A stretch of 64,000 nucleotides of DNA from Talpa occidentalis (GCF_014898055.3 NW_023602073.1:25343784-25407783); one strand, 5' to 3'. Counted from the first letter of the stretch, positions 11,885-23,884 are shown. Notes: generated from the letters alone by a model not told the origin. Numbers and translations: made by a program.

Positions 11885-13150
11885 TTTGTGGTGCTGGGAA
11901 AACTGGACTTCCACATGCAAAAAAATGACACTAGACCACTACCTCTCACTGTGCACAAAAACCAATTCAAAATGGATAAAAGAACTGGACATAACACCTG
12001 AAACCATAAAATATATAGAAGAAAATATAGGTGAAACACTACAAGACATACATCTCAGAAAAACATCTTTAAAGACTCATCACCCAAAGCAGTGATAGTG
12101 AAGGTAAAGGTAAACACCTGGGATTACATTAAACTGAAAAGCTTCTGTACAGCCAAAGAGACATTAACCAAAACAGAGAGACACCCCACTGATTGGGAAA
12201 AAATCTTTGCACTCCATTCAACAGATAAGGGACTGATCACAAAGATATACAAAGAACTCACACAGCTCAACAAAAACAAAATAAACAATCCAGTCAAGAA
12301 ATGGGGAGAAGAACTCAAAAGACATTTCTGCAAAGAGGAAATGCAAATGGCCAACAGGCATATGAAAAAATATTCAACATCCCTTATAATCAGGGAAATG
12401 GAAATCAAAACCACACTGAGACACCACCTTACACCAGTAAGAATGGCACACATCAAAAAAACAAGCAACAACCAATGTTGGTGAGGATGTGAAAAAAGAA
12501 CCACTGTGAAAAGCTGTTTGGAGGTTCCTCAGTCTACTAAAAATGGAGCTACCATATGATCCAGCAATTCCACTACTAGGGATCTACCCAAAGGACACAA
12601 AAACATTGATTCAAAAGAACACCTGTACACTATGTTTATTGCAGCACTATTTACAATAGGTAAAACCTGGAAACAACCCAAATGCCCAAAAACAGATGAC
12701 TGGATCAAGAGATGTGGTATATATACACAATGGAATATTGTTCAGCAATCAAAAAAGATAAACTCATGACATTCGCAGCAACGTGGATGGAACTAGAAGG
12801 GATTATGCTCAGTGAAATAAGCCAGAAGGAAAAAGAAAAATATCGGATGGTTTCATTTATAGCAGGAATATAGGGGACCCAAATAAGACATCAGTGTAAA
12901 AAAAATAATAATTACAGTACAAACCACAACAAAGCAAAACCAGAAAATTATAAACCAGAGACATACTGCAGGGGAGGAGGAGGGAGAGGGATGAGAGGGA
13001 GGGAGGGAGGAGCACAGGGGACTGTGGTGATGGTGCACGGGTGCCTTGGGGAAGGAAACTCTATGGGGACTCAATCTGAAGGGGTGGGAGGAAGTAACTA
13101 TTGTCTAAAAAAATGTAAAAAATGATAAATGTTAAAATTTTTTTAAAAAT
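11885..13150 (+). mobile_element. 5'-truncated L1 (ORF2 C-terminus and 3' UTR), 1.27 kb
   Basis: It opens with GTGGTGCTGGGAAAACTGGA and covers the ORF2 C-terminal part. Remnant frames give [20 protein letters not shown] and [20 protein letters not shown]. It then runs through CTACCATATGATCCAGCAAT and GGATTATGCTCAGTG to a 3' UTR with GAGGAGGAGGGAGAGG and an A/T-rich tail. Frameshifts and stops make it dead. It is the longest and cleanest reference in the window for the local L1 3' end. Flanks ATTTAAAATA and ATTTAAAAAAATA suggest a TSD blurred by the A-tail. Confidence 0.93.
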
Positions 13151-13343
13151 TTAAAAAAATAGCACTTTGAAAATTGATTTCTATGGGGAAAAGTAGAAAT
13201 AGGAATTTATTTGGAGACTATTAAAATAAACCAAGAGAGAGACGAAGGTGGGTGAATCAAATTGGCAGCGACAGAAGTGTAAAGATATGGTCAGATACTA
13301 GTAATATACTAATAATAGCTTTCATGAAGAATCAACAGAATTT

Positions 13344-13579
13344 GGGTCTCCCTGTGGTGCAAGGGGTTAAGTACAGCACTGTGAAGCTATCCACAGCCAC
13401 TGCAGCATGAGTTCCATACCTGGCCAGGGAGCTACCTACATGGCACAGTAGACCTCTCCTGTCTCGCCCGCTGCTCCCCTCAGCTGCTCCCCGCTCTGTC
13501 TCTGGTGAATCCTCTCACCCCCCACACCTCTGGCCTGTACTCTGTTCTTGTATGCATAAATAAATAACTCTTTAAAAAA
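13344..13579 (+). mobile_element. T+ SINE, subfamily A, with internal deletion and 17-bp TSD
   Basis: Head GGGTCTCCCTGTGGTGCAAG, tail TGTATGCATAAATAAATAAC. About 35 bp are missing after CTGCTCCCCTCAG, where CAGTGTATTTCAGTCAGTC is normally found. The TSD AAGAATCAACAGAATTT is exact at 13327-13343 and 13580-13596. Confidence 0.93.
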
Positions 13580-14296
13580 AAGAATCAACAGAATTTCCAG
13601 ATGTAGTTGATGAGAGAAAGCATGAGTGAAGAGCAACTCCAAGGTTTAAGCCCAAGTCACCAGAGAGATGGAATTCTTAACAACTGGGATAGCAGGGGTA
13701 AGGGCAGAATGACTACTAGTGGTGGGAGATGAGGAATTTGATATTGGACATTTAGGTAGAAATGTCAAAAAGCAGTTAGATATGCAAATACAAAGTTTGG
13801 GAAGTAATTGGCTCACAACATAAATTTGAAAGATCTCACTGCATATATGGTAATTAAATTTATGTGACCAAATCAGATCACCAAGGGAGTTGGTGTCGAT
13901 GAAGACAGAGAGAAAAGGGTCAAGGCCCTAATTCTGAAACTCCAATGTTAACACAGTCAGGGCTAGGAAAATGGCTGTAAAAGGAGACTTAGATAAGTCA
14001 TCAATGACTTGAAGGGAAACCAGGAGGATGGGCCACCCAGGGAGCTAGGAAGGTGAGTAAAGTTTACGTACGGAGTGGGGTGGGCTCTGTTTTATAGTGC
14101 CAGATGTTGCTGACAGGTCTAGAATAATGAGATATATAAAATCTGATATTTAGATATAGTAGGGAGGAAAATATTGGTAGTCTCAGGAGAAACAATATCA
14201 GGGGACTGTGTAGAGAGATTCATGAGATCAAGTGATTTAAGAGGAATTTAGAATAGTGAGTGTTGGGAACAAAGAAATGGTGATTTGTATCATCAA

Positions 14297-14354
14297 AAGA
14301 CAGAAAAGTAATATTGATAATATTCAAGACAGAAAAGTAATATTGATAATATTC
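14297..14354. repeat. Perfect 29-bp tandem duplication
   Basis: Unit AAGACAGAAAAGTAATATTG + ATAATATTC at 14297-14325 is repeated head to tail at 14326-14354 without mismatch. Confidence 0.95.
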
Positions 14355-14359
14355 AGTTC

Positions 14360-14620
14360 TTGACTGACTTCTTTATTTCTTCTCCAAATACTCCTTCTTC
14401 TCCAACTCTTATCTTCCATTCAAAGTTAACCTACATTACCCTTTTGCTCTTGAGTATTTAAACATTTATTAACACAAGTGCTTTAGCATTTACTCGCTAT
14501 AATGCTCATTAAATGCTCATTCAGCATTTAATCAAATTCTGCCTTACTATTCTTTCTTAGATCTCTTATCTCTCCCTAACCTTACTAGCTTTTAGAGGGT
14601 AGAGACAATGTTTTATAAAT
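14360..14620 (+). mobile_element. Possible L2 relic
   Basis: CTTACTAGCTTTTAGAGGGTAGAGACAATG resembles the L2 'aatgtaagctccatgagggcag' block. The match is weak elsewhere, and it is interrupted by the next L1. Confidence 0.35.
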
Positions 14621-14627
14621 TTTTAGT

Positions 14628-15990
14628 GTTTTTTTTCCAAAATCAAATTTTATTGATTTATCATTGGTTCATATAGCTATACAGTTTCAAGTGTGCAGCT
14701 TCACACTTCAACATGTGCACACGATTCCCTACACTTTGGTATAATCCCTGATTTTAGGACTTCCCCCATGCCTCACTCTTTCCCTCTGGAAGCCACCTAT
14801 TTTTCACCAAATCTGAGATTTATTTTTGCTGTATTTGCCAGTTTTTTTTCTTTGGTAGTTTTCTTGTATTTTCTGACTTATTTCACTTAGGGTAATCACC
14901 TCAATTTCCATCCATATTGTTGCAAAAATCACAATTTCATCTTTTTTTTTAACAGCTGAATAGTATTCATTGAGTGTATTTGCCCTAATGTATCCATTTG
15001 TCTGTCTTCTGGACATATAGGTTGATTACATGTCTTGGCTATTGTGAATAATGCGACTATGAATATTGGGTACATGAACCTTTCCATATTAGTGCTTTCA
15101 TATTCTTTAGATACATACCTAGCAGTTGTATTTATGAGCCATATGTCATTTCCATTTTTAGTTTCCTAAGGGAACCTCCACACCATTTTCTATAAAGGCT
15201 ACACCAATTTACATTCCTACTAATAGTAAAAGAGTGTTCCTTTGCTCTACATCCTTGCTAACATTTGTTGTTTCTACTCTTTTTGATATATGCCATTCCT
15301 ACAGAAGTGAGGTGATATTTCATTATGGTTTTGATTTGCATCTCCCTTATGTCAATTAATGCTGTACATTTTTTTCATGTGCTTATTGGCCATATGTGTA
15401 TTTTTTTTTTTTTTGAGAAGTGTCTAGGTCTTTTGCCCATTTTTTGATTAGGTTTTTGTTGTTGTTGAGTTGTGTGAATTCTTTATATATTTTGGAAATT
15501 AGCCTCCTATCAGATGTGCAATGTGTGAATAACTTCTCGCAGTCCATAGGTTGTCTTTTACTTTTTGTGGTGGTTTCTTTTGTTGTACAAAACTTTTACT
15601 GATTGAGGTAGTCCCATTTGTTATTTTTGTTTCTTTCTTTCCCTTCCAGTACAACTCTGAGCCTGATGTATGGGACTGTACCATCTTGTTTTCTTCTATG
15701 TATTTTATTTTTTCATGCCTCATATTCAAGTCTGCATTACAGAATGAAAGTAAACAAAACAGGATGCTTCGGAACAAAAATGAAAACACAACCCAATGGA
15801 GTAGAATTGAGAACCTCAAAATAAACCCGCACAAATAAGGAGAGTTAATCTATGACACAGAGACAGGGCACACAATGCAGAAAGGAAAGTCTACTCAACA
15901 AATGGTTTTTGGAAACTTGGATAGTCACAAGTCAAAATGAAACTGGATCATTATTTAACTCCATACCCAAAAATTAACCCTAAACTGGTG
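14628..15990 (-). mobile_element. Older L1 with 5' inversion
   Basis: 14628-15738 is minus-strand L1: 3' end, then ORF2 upstream (CCTCAATTTCCATCCATATTG, TTGGCTATTGTGAATAATGC, TAGTCCCATTTGTTATTTTTG). From about 15745 to 15990 the + strand reads ORF2 (GAACCTCAAAATAAACCCGCA, CTCAACAAATGGTTTTTGGAAAC). The breakpoint joins parts that adjoin in L1. Possible TSD: TGTTTTATAAAT (14610-14621) and TGTTTTTATAAAT (near 15991-16003), with one extra T. It is more diverged than the other inverted copies. Confidence 0.8.
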
Positions 15991-16189
15991 TTTTTATAAA
16001 TGAAGATTAGAATATTATGCCCACTATGGGCACCCAACAGGGCCTTAGAAACTGTTCTCTGTCAGATTAATTTATATCCTCAGACAAGTAGAATAATTCC
16101 TCATTTTATAAAATATTTAAATAGGCAAGAATAACAACAAATACAAAATGAAGGATTACATCGTTTTATCTCTCACCCACCCATTATGT

Positions 16190-16560
16190 ATATTGTATAT
16201 TGAGGTAAAGGAAGTTTACATCTTTGTATAGGATTTTTTTGCTCCAGGATTACAGGTTTAAACCTCTATAAATGTATGCTTTCACACCCTGCCCACCACC
16301 TGTGCTCCCCAACAATCCCCCGCCAAGTTCCCTTTCTCTCCCACTCCCACCCACCACCCTTCCATTCTGGTTTCTTCAGTGCTGCAGTCAGATTTGGAGA
16401 CTTTATTATTGGTTGGGTTTTGACTGACCGACCCCTTAATATGTTTCCCCATATTCCACATATAAGTGAGATCATCTGGTATTTGTCTTTCTCCTTCTTA
16501 TTTATTTCACTTAGCATTATTCTTTCCAGTTCCATCCAGGTTGTCCCAGACAGCATTTAT
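16190..16560 (-). mobile_element. L1 3' end (distinct 3' UTR type)
   Basis: ACATATAAGTGAGATCATCTGG, then TTATTTATTTCACTTAGCATTAT, then CCAGTTCCATCCAGGTTG on the + strand, preceded by a C-rich 3' UTR (16280-16370) unlike that of the 12.9-kb L1. A minus-strand frame retains LSEINKKEKDKYQMISLI. Confidence 0.8.
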
Positions 16561-16627
16561 TCTATGTAAAAATCATAGCAATGTAACAACATGAAATAAA
16601 ATTTCATAGGAAATTAGATCCTGACAT

Positions 16628-16667
16628 ATCCTCCATGTTCTGTTGAAATCCTCCATGTTCTGTTGAA
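16628..16667. repeat. Perfect 20-bp tandem duplication
   Basis: ATCCTCCATGTTCTGTTGAA occurs twice, head to tail, at 16628-16647 and 16648-16667. Confidence 0.95.
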
Positions 16668-16669
16668 AT

Positions 16670-18400
16670 GGTACATTTCCTTACTCTCTATCACCCCATG
16701 AGGACCTCATTAAAAACGTGATTTTGTATATTATTGCTAGATCATTCACAATCCCTAAAGATAACTACAGCAAGATAATATTCCTCTCTTGCCTGTGGTC
16801 TCCAGATTTTCATTTTTGCAAGTGAGAAAAGGGGTTTCATTTATACAAAGTCCACCTCCTGCTGAATAGTGCAAGTAGCACCAATATCACTAGCTACACC
16901 AGCTGATGTTGTGGGGAACTTGGGGAGGATGCTGTGATGTTGTTTCTCTAAGTTAGTTTGCATGAATCTGATGTAAATAGCCCCAAATGCCCTCTTGAAC
17001 CCCAGGATTAGGCCAGGCTGGTGTAGCCATGGTCTTTGCAGTTTGCTCTCTTACTTATCCTGAGCAACTGGTTCCAAATGTCACACTGACTAGAGCAATG
17101 CAATTGATCAAGGCCCCAGGACCCCATGGGCTGTATTCCTGTGGAATTCCTCAAGGAGGAGCACAGTGATTTAGCATCTGATCCCAGACTGACATGTGGT
17201 TGCTTTTGAACAGAACCTGTCTGCCTGTTTGAGGAGCCTGACTATAAATTACCACCAAACTGAGCTTTTTCTCACTGCTTTCTTAACATTTGCTTAAGAG
17301 AAAATTGGAATAAACTCCCCAAATACATCTTTGTTCTTTTCATCACTATTCTGGGAAACCATTTACTCAGGATACATCAGAACTTTTCCAATCTCAACCT
17401 TGAATATAATAGATTTCCCCATAAAAGACCTTTCACATTCAAGTCATGGAAAGATATGGGTATTTTTTTTTTCAAAGAAAGCATTTTTCTATTCAGTTGA
17501 ATGGCATGGAGTGCAAGTAAAAATTAAAAATTCTCATGCTTTACATCTGTATTTAATCTCATATATACTTATTTCTAAACAATGATGATGATGATAATAA
17601 TAATGTTCTAACCGAAAAGGACAATATTATTAGTAGAAAGAAACCAAATTGTTTCAACCTTGTATTATCATAGGTTACAATCAACCTAGATTCAGCTTCA
17701 GGCTTGCTGCTGTGGCAATTTCTTCAATTGTAAAGTGAGGGGGTGATTGTAAGCTCCCTTCTATTCTACCATTCTTCAATGGCCACCCATTCAAATGATC
17801 TCCTTTCAGTTAATTAGAAAATAGTTTTAATTTTCAATGCTATACTAATCTTTCCTGGCTAGGAAAGATTCACTCATGTCTTGGCAGTTTATTTTCTAAA
17901 CTTTCTGAATTTTTGTAAAACATCATTTTGCCTCAGTTATAAAAGTTATGATGCCTGTACCAACCTCTGTTTCCCAAAAATCACCACCATAGGTAATTTA
18001 ACTCGGGAGTTGTAAAACATGTAATTTTATAGATGGAATATTTTTATATATTCCTATAATTTCAAGTATGCCCTTTTCTGTCAGCAGGGCTTAGCTAAGT
18101 GCTTCTAAAGTAGAGGAAGAAACAAACAAAATGACTACCTTTATCAAGTCTGATGATGGTGAACACTGAAGAGTTTTGCCCTCGTACTCCAGAAATAGCT
18201 GTCATTTTGAATTCAACTTCTAAACAGCAATTTTCAGATCTCTAGCTTCCTTGACACTTAACTCCAAATAGTGTAGGAAAGGGAATCTGTCAGTTAATAT
18301 AGATTCTAAGTAAACGTGAGGCACATTTGTATGATCACTCATAATTGACAATTCCAGACACAGGGAGTTCAAATTTTTCTCTTTCTACTTCCTTTTCTTA
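16670..18400. other. Unique intron
   Basis: No gene or confident repeat. A short (GAT/AAT)n patch lies at 17580-17605. Confidence 0.5.
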
Positions 18401-18413
18401 AAAACTGATTTCT

Positions 18414-18675
18414 GGGGTCTCCCCGGTGCGCAGTGGTTGAGCGCTGGGTTGCGAAGCTGCCTGCGGCCTCTGCAGCGCCAGTTCGATCCCCAGCCGCCGG
18501 GCAAGGGTCCCACATAGTGTGCAGACCTCTCCTGTCGCCCACTGCTCCTCTCGGCAGTGTACTTCGTCAGTCTGTCTGTTCTACTCTCCGCTTTGGCTCT
18601 GGTGAATTCTCTCATCCTCCCGTGCCTCTGACTGTACCCAGTGCTTGTATAAATAAATAAATAAATCTTTAAAAA
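18414..18675 (+). mobile_element. T+ SINE, subfamily B, full length with 13-bp TSD
   Basis: GGGGTCTCCCCGGTGCGCAG head, box B AGTTCGATCCC, CGTCAGTCTGTCTG, and TATAAATAAATAAATAAATC tail. The TSD AAAACTGATTTCT is exact at 18401-18413 and 18676-18688. It is a good type copy of subfamily B. Confidence 0.95.
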
Positions 18676-18853
18676 AAAACTGATTTCTGAACTTGAGGCT
18701 CAGTCATATAGCAAACATCACATTCTGGACTGTTTTGAGCACCATAATTGATACTTTAAATTTATTATTAGTATTTTAGAATTTGTATTAAGAGTTATAT
18801 CCTATTTGAGTTACCTTCGAAAGCTATGAATTTATAATGCTGGCATTGCTCAA

Positions 18854-18854
<1 letters not shown>

Positions 18855-18889
<35 letters not shown>
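18855..18889. repeat. (CA)n microsatellite
   Basis: About 17 uninterrupted CA units, likely polymorphic. Confidence 0.95.
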
Positions 18890-18892
<3 letters not shown>

Positions 18893-19287
18893 AAAAAAGG
18901 GTAGTTCCTGGTTTCACATTAGCATTAGTTTATGAATAGACTATGAAAACCAGTTACAAACCTTTATAATCAACCCCTGCTATATTTTAGACATCAAAGG
19001 CAATGTAGTAATAATGGTGCCACTTACCGGGGGAAGAATGTTTTCTCTCTTATAACCATGTTGATATTTTTGAGTATTCAAAAGCAGAGGGAGAAATAGC
19101 ATTAAGAAGCAACGTTTTAGATTCCCTTTGGCTAGTGATATTACTATCACAAAAACTACTATGTTGTTAGGAACACAATGTAAACCTTGACCTTTGAAAA
19201 GATGTCAAAAAAGATGTCAGAATAGACATTGGCAATAAAGAAAAATAAGTGACATATACTCCATTACCTTGTACAAAGTAGATAATA

Positions 19288-19580
19288 GGGCCTCCCTGGT
19301 GGCGCAGGCGGTTGAGCTCCGCACTGTGAAGCTGTACAGAGCCTCTGCAACATGGGTTCAATCCCCCCTGGCTGGGGAGAAACGCACATGGAGCAGCAGA
19401 CCTCTCCTGTCTCACCCGCTGCTCCTCTCAGCAATGTATTTTGTCAGTCTGCCTGTTCTGTTCCCTGCTCTGTCTCTAGTGAATCCTCTCATCCTCCCGC
19501 ACATCTGGCCTGTACCCCGGTACTTGTATAAATAAATAAAAATCTTAAAAAAAAAAAAAACAAAAAAAAAACCCACTGTT
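19288..19580 (+). mobile_element. T+ SINE (A/B intermediate) with long A-rich tail
   Basis: Head GGGCCTCCCTGGTGGCGCAG, body with TTTTGTCAGTCTGCC, tail TATAAATAAATAAAAATC and then a 30-nt A-rich run. Left TSD AAAGTAGATAATA is at 19275-19287. Its mate at 19880-19892 lies beyond the next SINE. Confidence 0.92.
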
Positions 19581-19596
19581 TTAAAAAAAAGTAGAG

Positions 19597-19867
19597 GGGC
19601 CTCCCTGGTGGTGCAAGTGGCTAAGCACCACACTAGGAAGCAATCCGCAGCCTCTGCAGCATGAGTTCGATCCCCAGCCAGCCAGGGAGCAACCCATATG
19701 GCGCAGCAGACCTCTCCTGACTTGCCCGCTGCTCCCCTCAGCAGTGTATTTCAGTCAGTCTGCCTGTTCTGTTGCCCGCTCTGTCTCTGGTGAATCCTCT
19801 CACCCCTACACCTCTGGCCTCTACTCCAGCTATTGTATGCATAAATAAATAAATATTTAAAAAAATA
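19597..19867 (+). mobile_element. T+ SINE, subfamily A, inserted into the right TSD of the preceding SINE
   Basis: GGGCCTCCCTGGTGGTGCAAG to TATGCATAAATAAATAAATA. The sequence before it (GTTTTAAAAAAAAGTAG) recurs after it (GTTTTTAAAAAGTAG). It therefore broke the first SINE's 3' target duplication, which resumes as ATAATA. Confidence 0.9.
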
Positions 19868-20639
19868 AAAAGTTTTTAAAAAGTAGATAATAAATATTTG
19901 TTTACTAAGTAAATAAAGCCATGGTGAATGACCAATAAATGAATACTAGAAATTAATGTGATATAGATAAAATATGCAATATATATATATAACATACAAG
20001 TAAATGAATAAAGGAAGTAAAAGGAAAAAACATTTTATTTTAAATAAAGTGTGTAAGTGGCTATCTGGTAGCTGGGAGATTAGGCCTGCACAAAAGAGCT
20101 CTTCTGTAAGACATCTAGATCTCAGAAACTTCTAGCTTAGTTTAGTAATGCCAGGAGTCTTGACTGAATACATTATATAAATACTGTTGTTTCAACATAA
20201 GGGAAGAAACTTGAAGCTTCCTTCTGTTTCCCCCCTGCTTTCTGAAACTACCCAGGCAGGTTGATAGTGATTTGTTAACCCTTGTACTGCCTCTGCCCAT
20301 TGTTTTGAAACATTCAGGCATTAGACTAGCCTCTAAGTTTTCCTTCCTGAACAAAGCAAGAAGAAACCCTTTGTTTGTATCCTCATATATCAATGTAATG
20401 CAAACACATTTATTCCCCTATGTAGCAGCTCTGGTGTGGAATAGCAATGGAGAAAAAGGCAAGGGGTGGACACAGCATCCTCTTCTACCTGGTGGCAATA
20501 CATGCAATTATAGTCAGTGAGTTCAGTATTTGTCTGTGTGTTATCTATGATGAAATGCATTTTTTTTTATGGGCATGTCCTATATTTCTTCTTAGGCTAT
20601 AAAGGTCTAGAGGAGTTTAAATCTATTTTCTCTTTCTCT

Positions 20640-20825
20640 CTATGTTAAATTTATAAATATATGATTATATGGGAGAGTGGTATATTTACGTATGTGTGCA
20701 TGTGCAGCTCTTGTATATGGGCATGTGTGTATGCATATCTATATATACAAGCAAATGTGTATATATATAGCATAGTGTGTATATGCATATCTATATGTGT
20801 ACATATATATGTGTGTGTGCATTCT
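20640..20825. repeat. TA/TG-rich low-complexity block
   Basis: Alternating purine-pyrimidine sequence (TATATATA, TGTGTGTATGCATATC, ACATATATATGTGTGTG) with Z-DNA/cruciform potential. Apparent cysteine-rich frames are an artefact. Confidence 0.75.
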
Positions 20826-21315
20826 GGTGCTAGCTCATATTAAGACTATCAAGCAACAATAGGACTAACTGATGTCTTGAATTGAACTTTCTAAAATTTT
20901 TGGAGGAATTACCCATATAGCTAAAATTTAGTATTTCACCCCATTATATATTTAACATAATATAGTAGATTATGTCTATTTAAATTAGAAAATCTGAATT
21001 TGAATCCAATATCTGGTTACTTGGACTTGTCACTTATCTTTTTTTTTTTTGTAAAAATAAGACAGTAATTTATAATATTTTTGTACAATAGTGAAAATAC
21101 TTGTAAAGAAAAGAATATGGGGCTATGGTAATTATGATTTTTATGATTGCATTTCTCCACAATATGATACAAAGCTTCTTGAGGCTGAACAGTGCTATTT
21201 CGGAATCCACCATGAATTTATCACAGCACATGATAGTTTTACTACATTAAAAAATTCATGTAGCTGGGACATAAAAAATAAGATTAAAGATGAAATAAAA
21301 TGTTATCTCATTGTC

Positions 21316-21589
21316 GGGCCTCCCCGGTGGCACAGCGGTTCAGCACTGGGCTGCGAAGCTGCCCACAGCCTCTGCAGCACCAGTTTGAGCACTGGTTCGT
21401 TCCTGGCTGCTGGTGAGGGTCCCACATGACACGCAGACCTCTCCTGCTGTGCCCGCTGCTCCTCTCAGCAGTGTATTTCGTCAGTCTGCCTGTTCTGCTC
21501 CCCACTCTGGCTCTGGTGAATTCTCTTACCCTCCCACGCTTCTGACTGTACCCAGTGCTTGTATAAATAAATAATCTTTAAAAAAAAAA
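21316..21589 (+). mobile_element. T+ SINE, subfamily B, full length with 14-bp TSD
   Basis: GGGCCTCCCCGGTGGCACAG head, GGGTCCCACATGACACGCAG, CGTCAGTCTGCC, and tail TATAAATAAATAATC. The TSD GTTATCTCATTGTC is exact at 21302-21315 and 21590-21603. It contains a small extra segment around box B (CAGTTTGAGCACTGGTTCG). Confidence 0.95.
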
Positions 21590-21603
21590 GTTATCTCATT
21601 GTC

Positions 21604-23585
21604 ATAGAACATGTTTGTTATGGCCTCATGCCTGACCATTGTACCTCAGCTGTCATTGTGCACCATATATATTTCAAGAGCAAAGAAATGTCTTTAAATA
21701 AGCACATTAAAATGAATGGATAATATTAAGTGTAATTCTTACACTGGAAGTCACACTAATCCAGGGTGGATTTGATTTGTTGTAAATGTTAAACATGTGG
21801 CCTCTTCCTAGTTATCATTCGGGTACACAACACAAAAGAACCTGTGCATTTGGTGCAAGCACAGGGGCAGTGGATGCAGGGAGGTGACATGTCAAAAGGA
21901 CAACTTGAGACCAAGATTCCTGGCATTGAACAAATGATGCACAAGCCAAGCAAGGGGCTGTGGACAGCCTTTCCCTTCAGCCAGCAGTTCAGATGTCTTC
22001 ATCATGTGTGTCCGCTGGGTGTTGCATCTGTTGTGCTTAACCCATGGCTAAACCATTAGAGGGGCCACAGTTTTCATAAGGACCATGCATAGCTGTGCAT
22101 TGCAAATATTTGACTCCAAAAATGACAAAGTTGAACACACATATTTATTTTTCCCTCTCTATCTCCCAACTGAGTTACCAGCTGGCTATATATTTCATAA
22201 GAGAATAAGCACCAAGATAATTACTATGTTTACTGAATAATTCTTTTTGATAGCTAGATGGCCCCTCACTCCCTATCATCAGAGTGCCATTCAGAGCCAT
22301 TATTTCTCTGTTACTCTGACTATCTAATTAATAGTAGTCCCCTTTTTTAATTCTATGGCTGGCCACTATCCAGTCTTATCTAACATCCCAAGAGGCTAAG
22401 TGTGTCTCTTTCTAGTTCTTGTAAATTTTTATTACTGTTTTCCCCATAATTGTCCTGTGTGCCACAACAATCCCAGCTCATGAAAAATAAATAATAGATT
22501 TAAGTAATTAGTTAGAAATATTATATTTTAATCAATAATTTTATGAAAAACCTTAGCTATAGCCTCAATATTACAAAGCTGCATGCAAACATTAGAAACA
22601 GTTTTAGAAAATGCATTAGAAACACACACTGATTATTTTTTGTCAAGCCTTTTTATGGCCTGACATTACACTAGACACATTAGTCATGGTGCGTGCCACA
22701 TCTAATGTGTTCTCTGAGGACACTGGCCTTGCCCACCTGCCGAGGTGGAGAAATCAGCAGCTGCAGGGGTGTTCTGAGCAGCTCTAAAGAACTGGACTCA
22801 GCTGGGATGCCTGCCTGTCAACCTTAAATTGATCAGAAACCTAAGAGATGATTTGGTACAAAAGTTCAACCCCAACAGAGACGCTATTCACTTCGTAGGA
22901 CAAAAACATTTTTTCAGGTGGAATTTTGAAAAGAATATTTTGAATAAATGGTCAGCTGATAAAGTGAGAAGAATAAGAGTAGATATGTTCAGAAGCAGAA
23001 TAGCAGAGAACAGACTCACAATCACCCCTGCTGCTGAGGTGGCAGTAAGATAGGCGAGCACTGCCCAGGGCCCACAGGCCCACTGCAGAGGCATCTAGTC
23101 AGTGGCTGATGTCGGAAGCCATGAAATCTCTGTCTCTTTATCGTTAGGCTTCCCAGTAAAATAATCCCCCATCACTGAGATGACTGAATTGAGCTTCTCT
23201 CTTCTGTCCAATGAGAAAACTAGCTAACACTGGCCATGCTTGATGAAAACATTCTTTTAATTGGGCAACCCTAGAACCCTTATAGGCATGTTTGGAAATA
23301 GGTTGCCAAACTTTAACACAGGAGACACCTCTTCCTTGGGATGAGCATTGATTTGAAAAAAATTTTGTTACTACATGATCATGTCCTGGGTAGAACAAAT
23401 ATTTAACAGTGAAAGATCAAGCAAAAACTTTATCCTCAAGAGCAGCTATCCAGGGGATCTAGATTTTCTACCCTAAAGTTATCATAGAATGGGGACTTAG
23501 TGAAGCCAGAATCATCCCAGATACAAGATGTCAGAGGAAAGGAGGGGAACACACAGTGCTACCATATATAGAACCTAGCGGGCAA
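21604..23585. other. Unique intron
   Basis: 22640-23080 is less AT-rich and carries a short frame (22829-23053). It has no recognisable homology and no splice-site support. No repeat is identified. Confidence 0.45.
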
Positions 23586-23603
23586 TCCAAAATATTAGAA
23601 CTG

Positions 23604-23875
23604 GGTCTTGCTGGTGGTGCAAGTGGTTAAGATGCAACCTATGAAGCTATCTGCAGCCGCTGCAGCATGAGTTCGATCCCCGGCCAGGGAGGTGACCCAC
23701 GTGGCGCAGCAGACCTCTCCTGTCTCCCTCATTGCCCCCCTCAGTAGTGTCTTTCAGTAGATCTGCCTATTCTGCTCCCCACTCCATCTCTGGTGTATCC
23801 TTTCACCGCCCCCCCACACCTCTGGCCTGTACCCCAATTCTTGTATGCATAAATAAATAAATCTTTAAAAAAACA
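23604..23875 (+). mobile_element. T+ SINE, subfamily A
   Basis: GTCTTGCTGGTGGTGCAAGT head, box B AGTTCGATCCC, tail TGTATGCATAAATAAATAAA. The probable TSD CAAAATATT lies at 23588-23596 and 23876-23884, leaving a few untemplated-looking bases before the head. Confidence 0.9.
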
Positions 23876-23884
23876 ACAAAATAT

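Noticed and set aside
12092..12484. 130-codon frame as an active gene
   Set aside because: It is the ORF2 C-terminal remnant of a truncated, frameshifted L1.
18414..18500. tRNA-like gene (A and B boxes)
   Set aside because: It is the head of a SINE, repeated about 20 times in the window and lacking a tRNA fold with CCA-compatible acceptor stem.
22829..23053. 74-codon frame with basic residues as an exon
   Set aside because: No known family, no convincing splice sites, and it is on the strand opposite to PHACTR1. Chance remains the simplest explanation.
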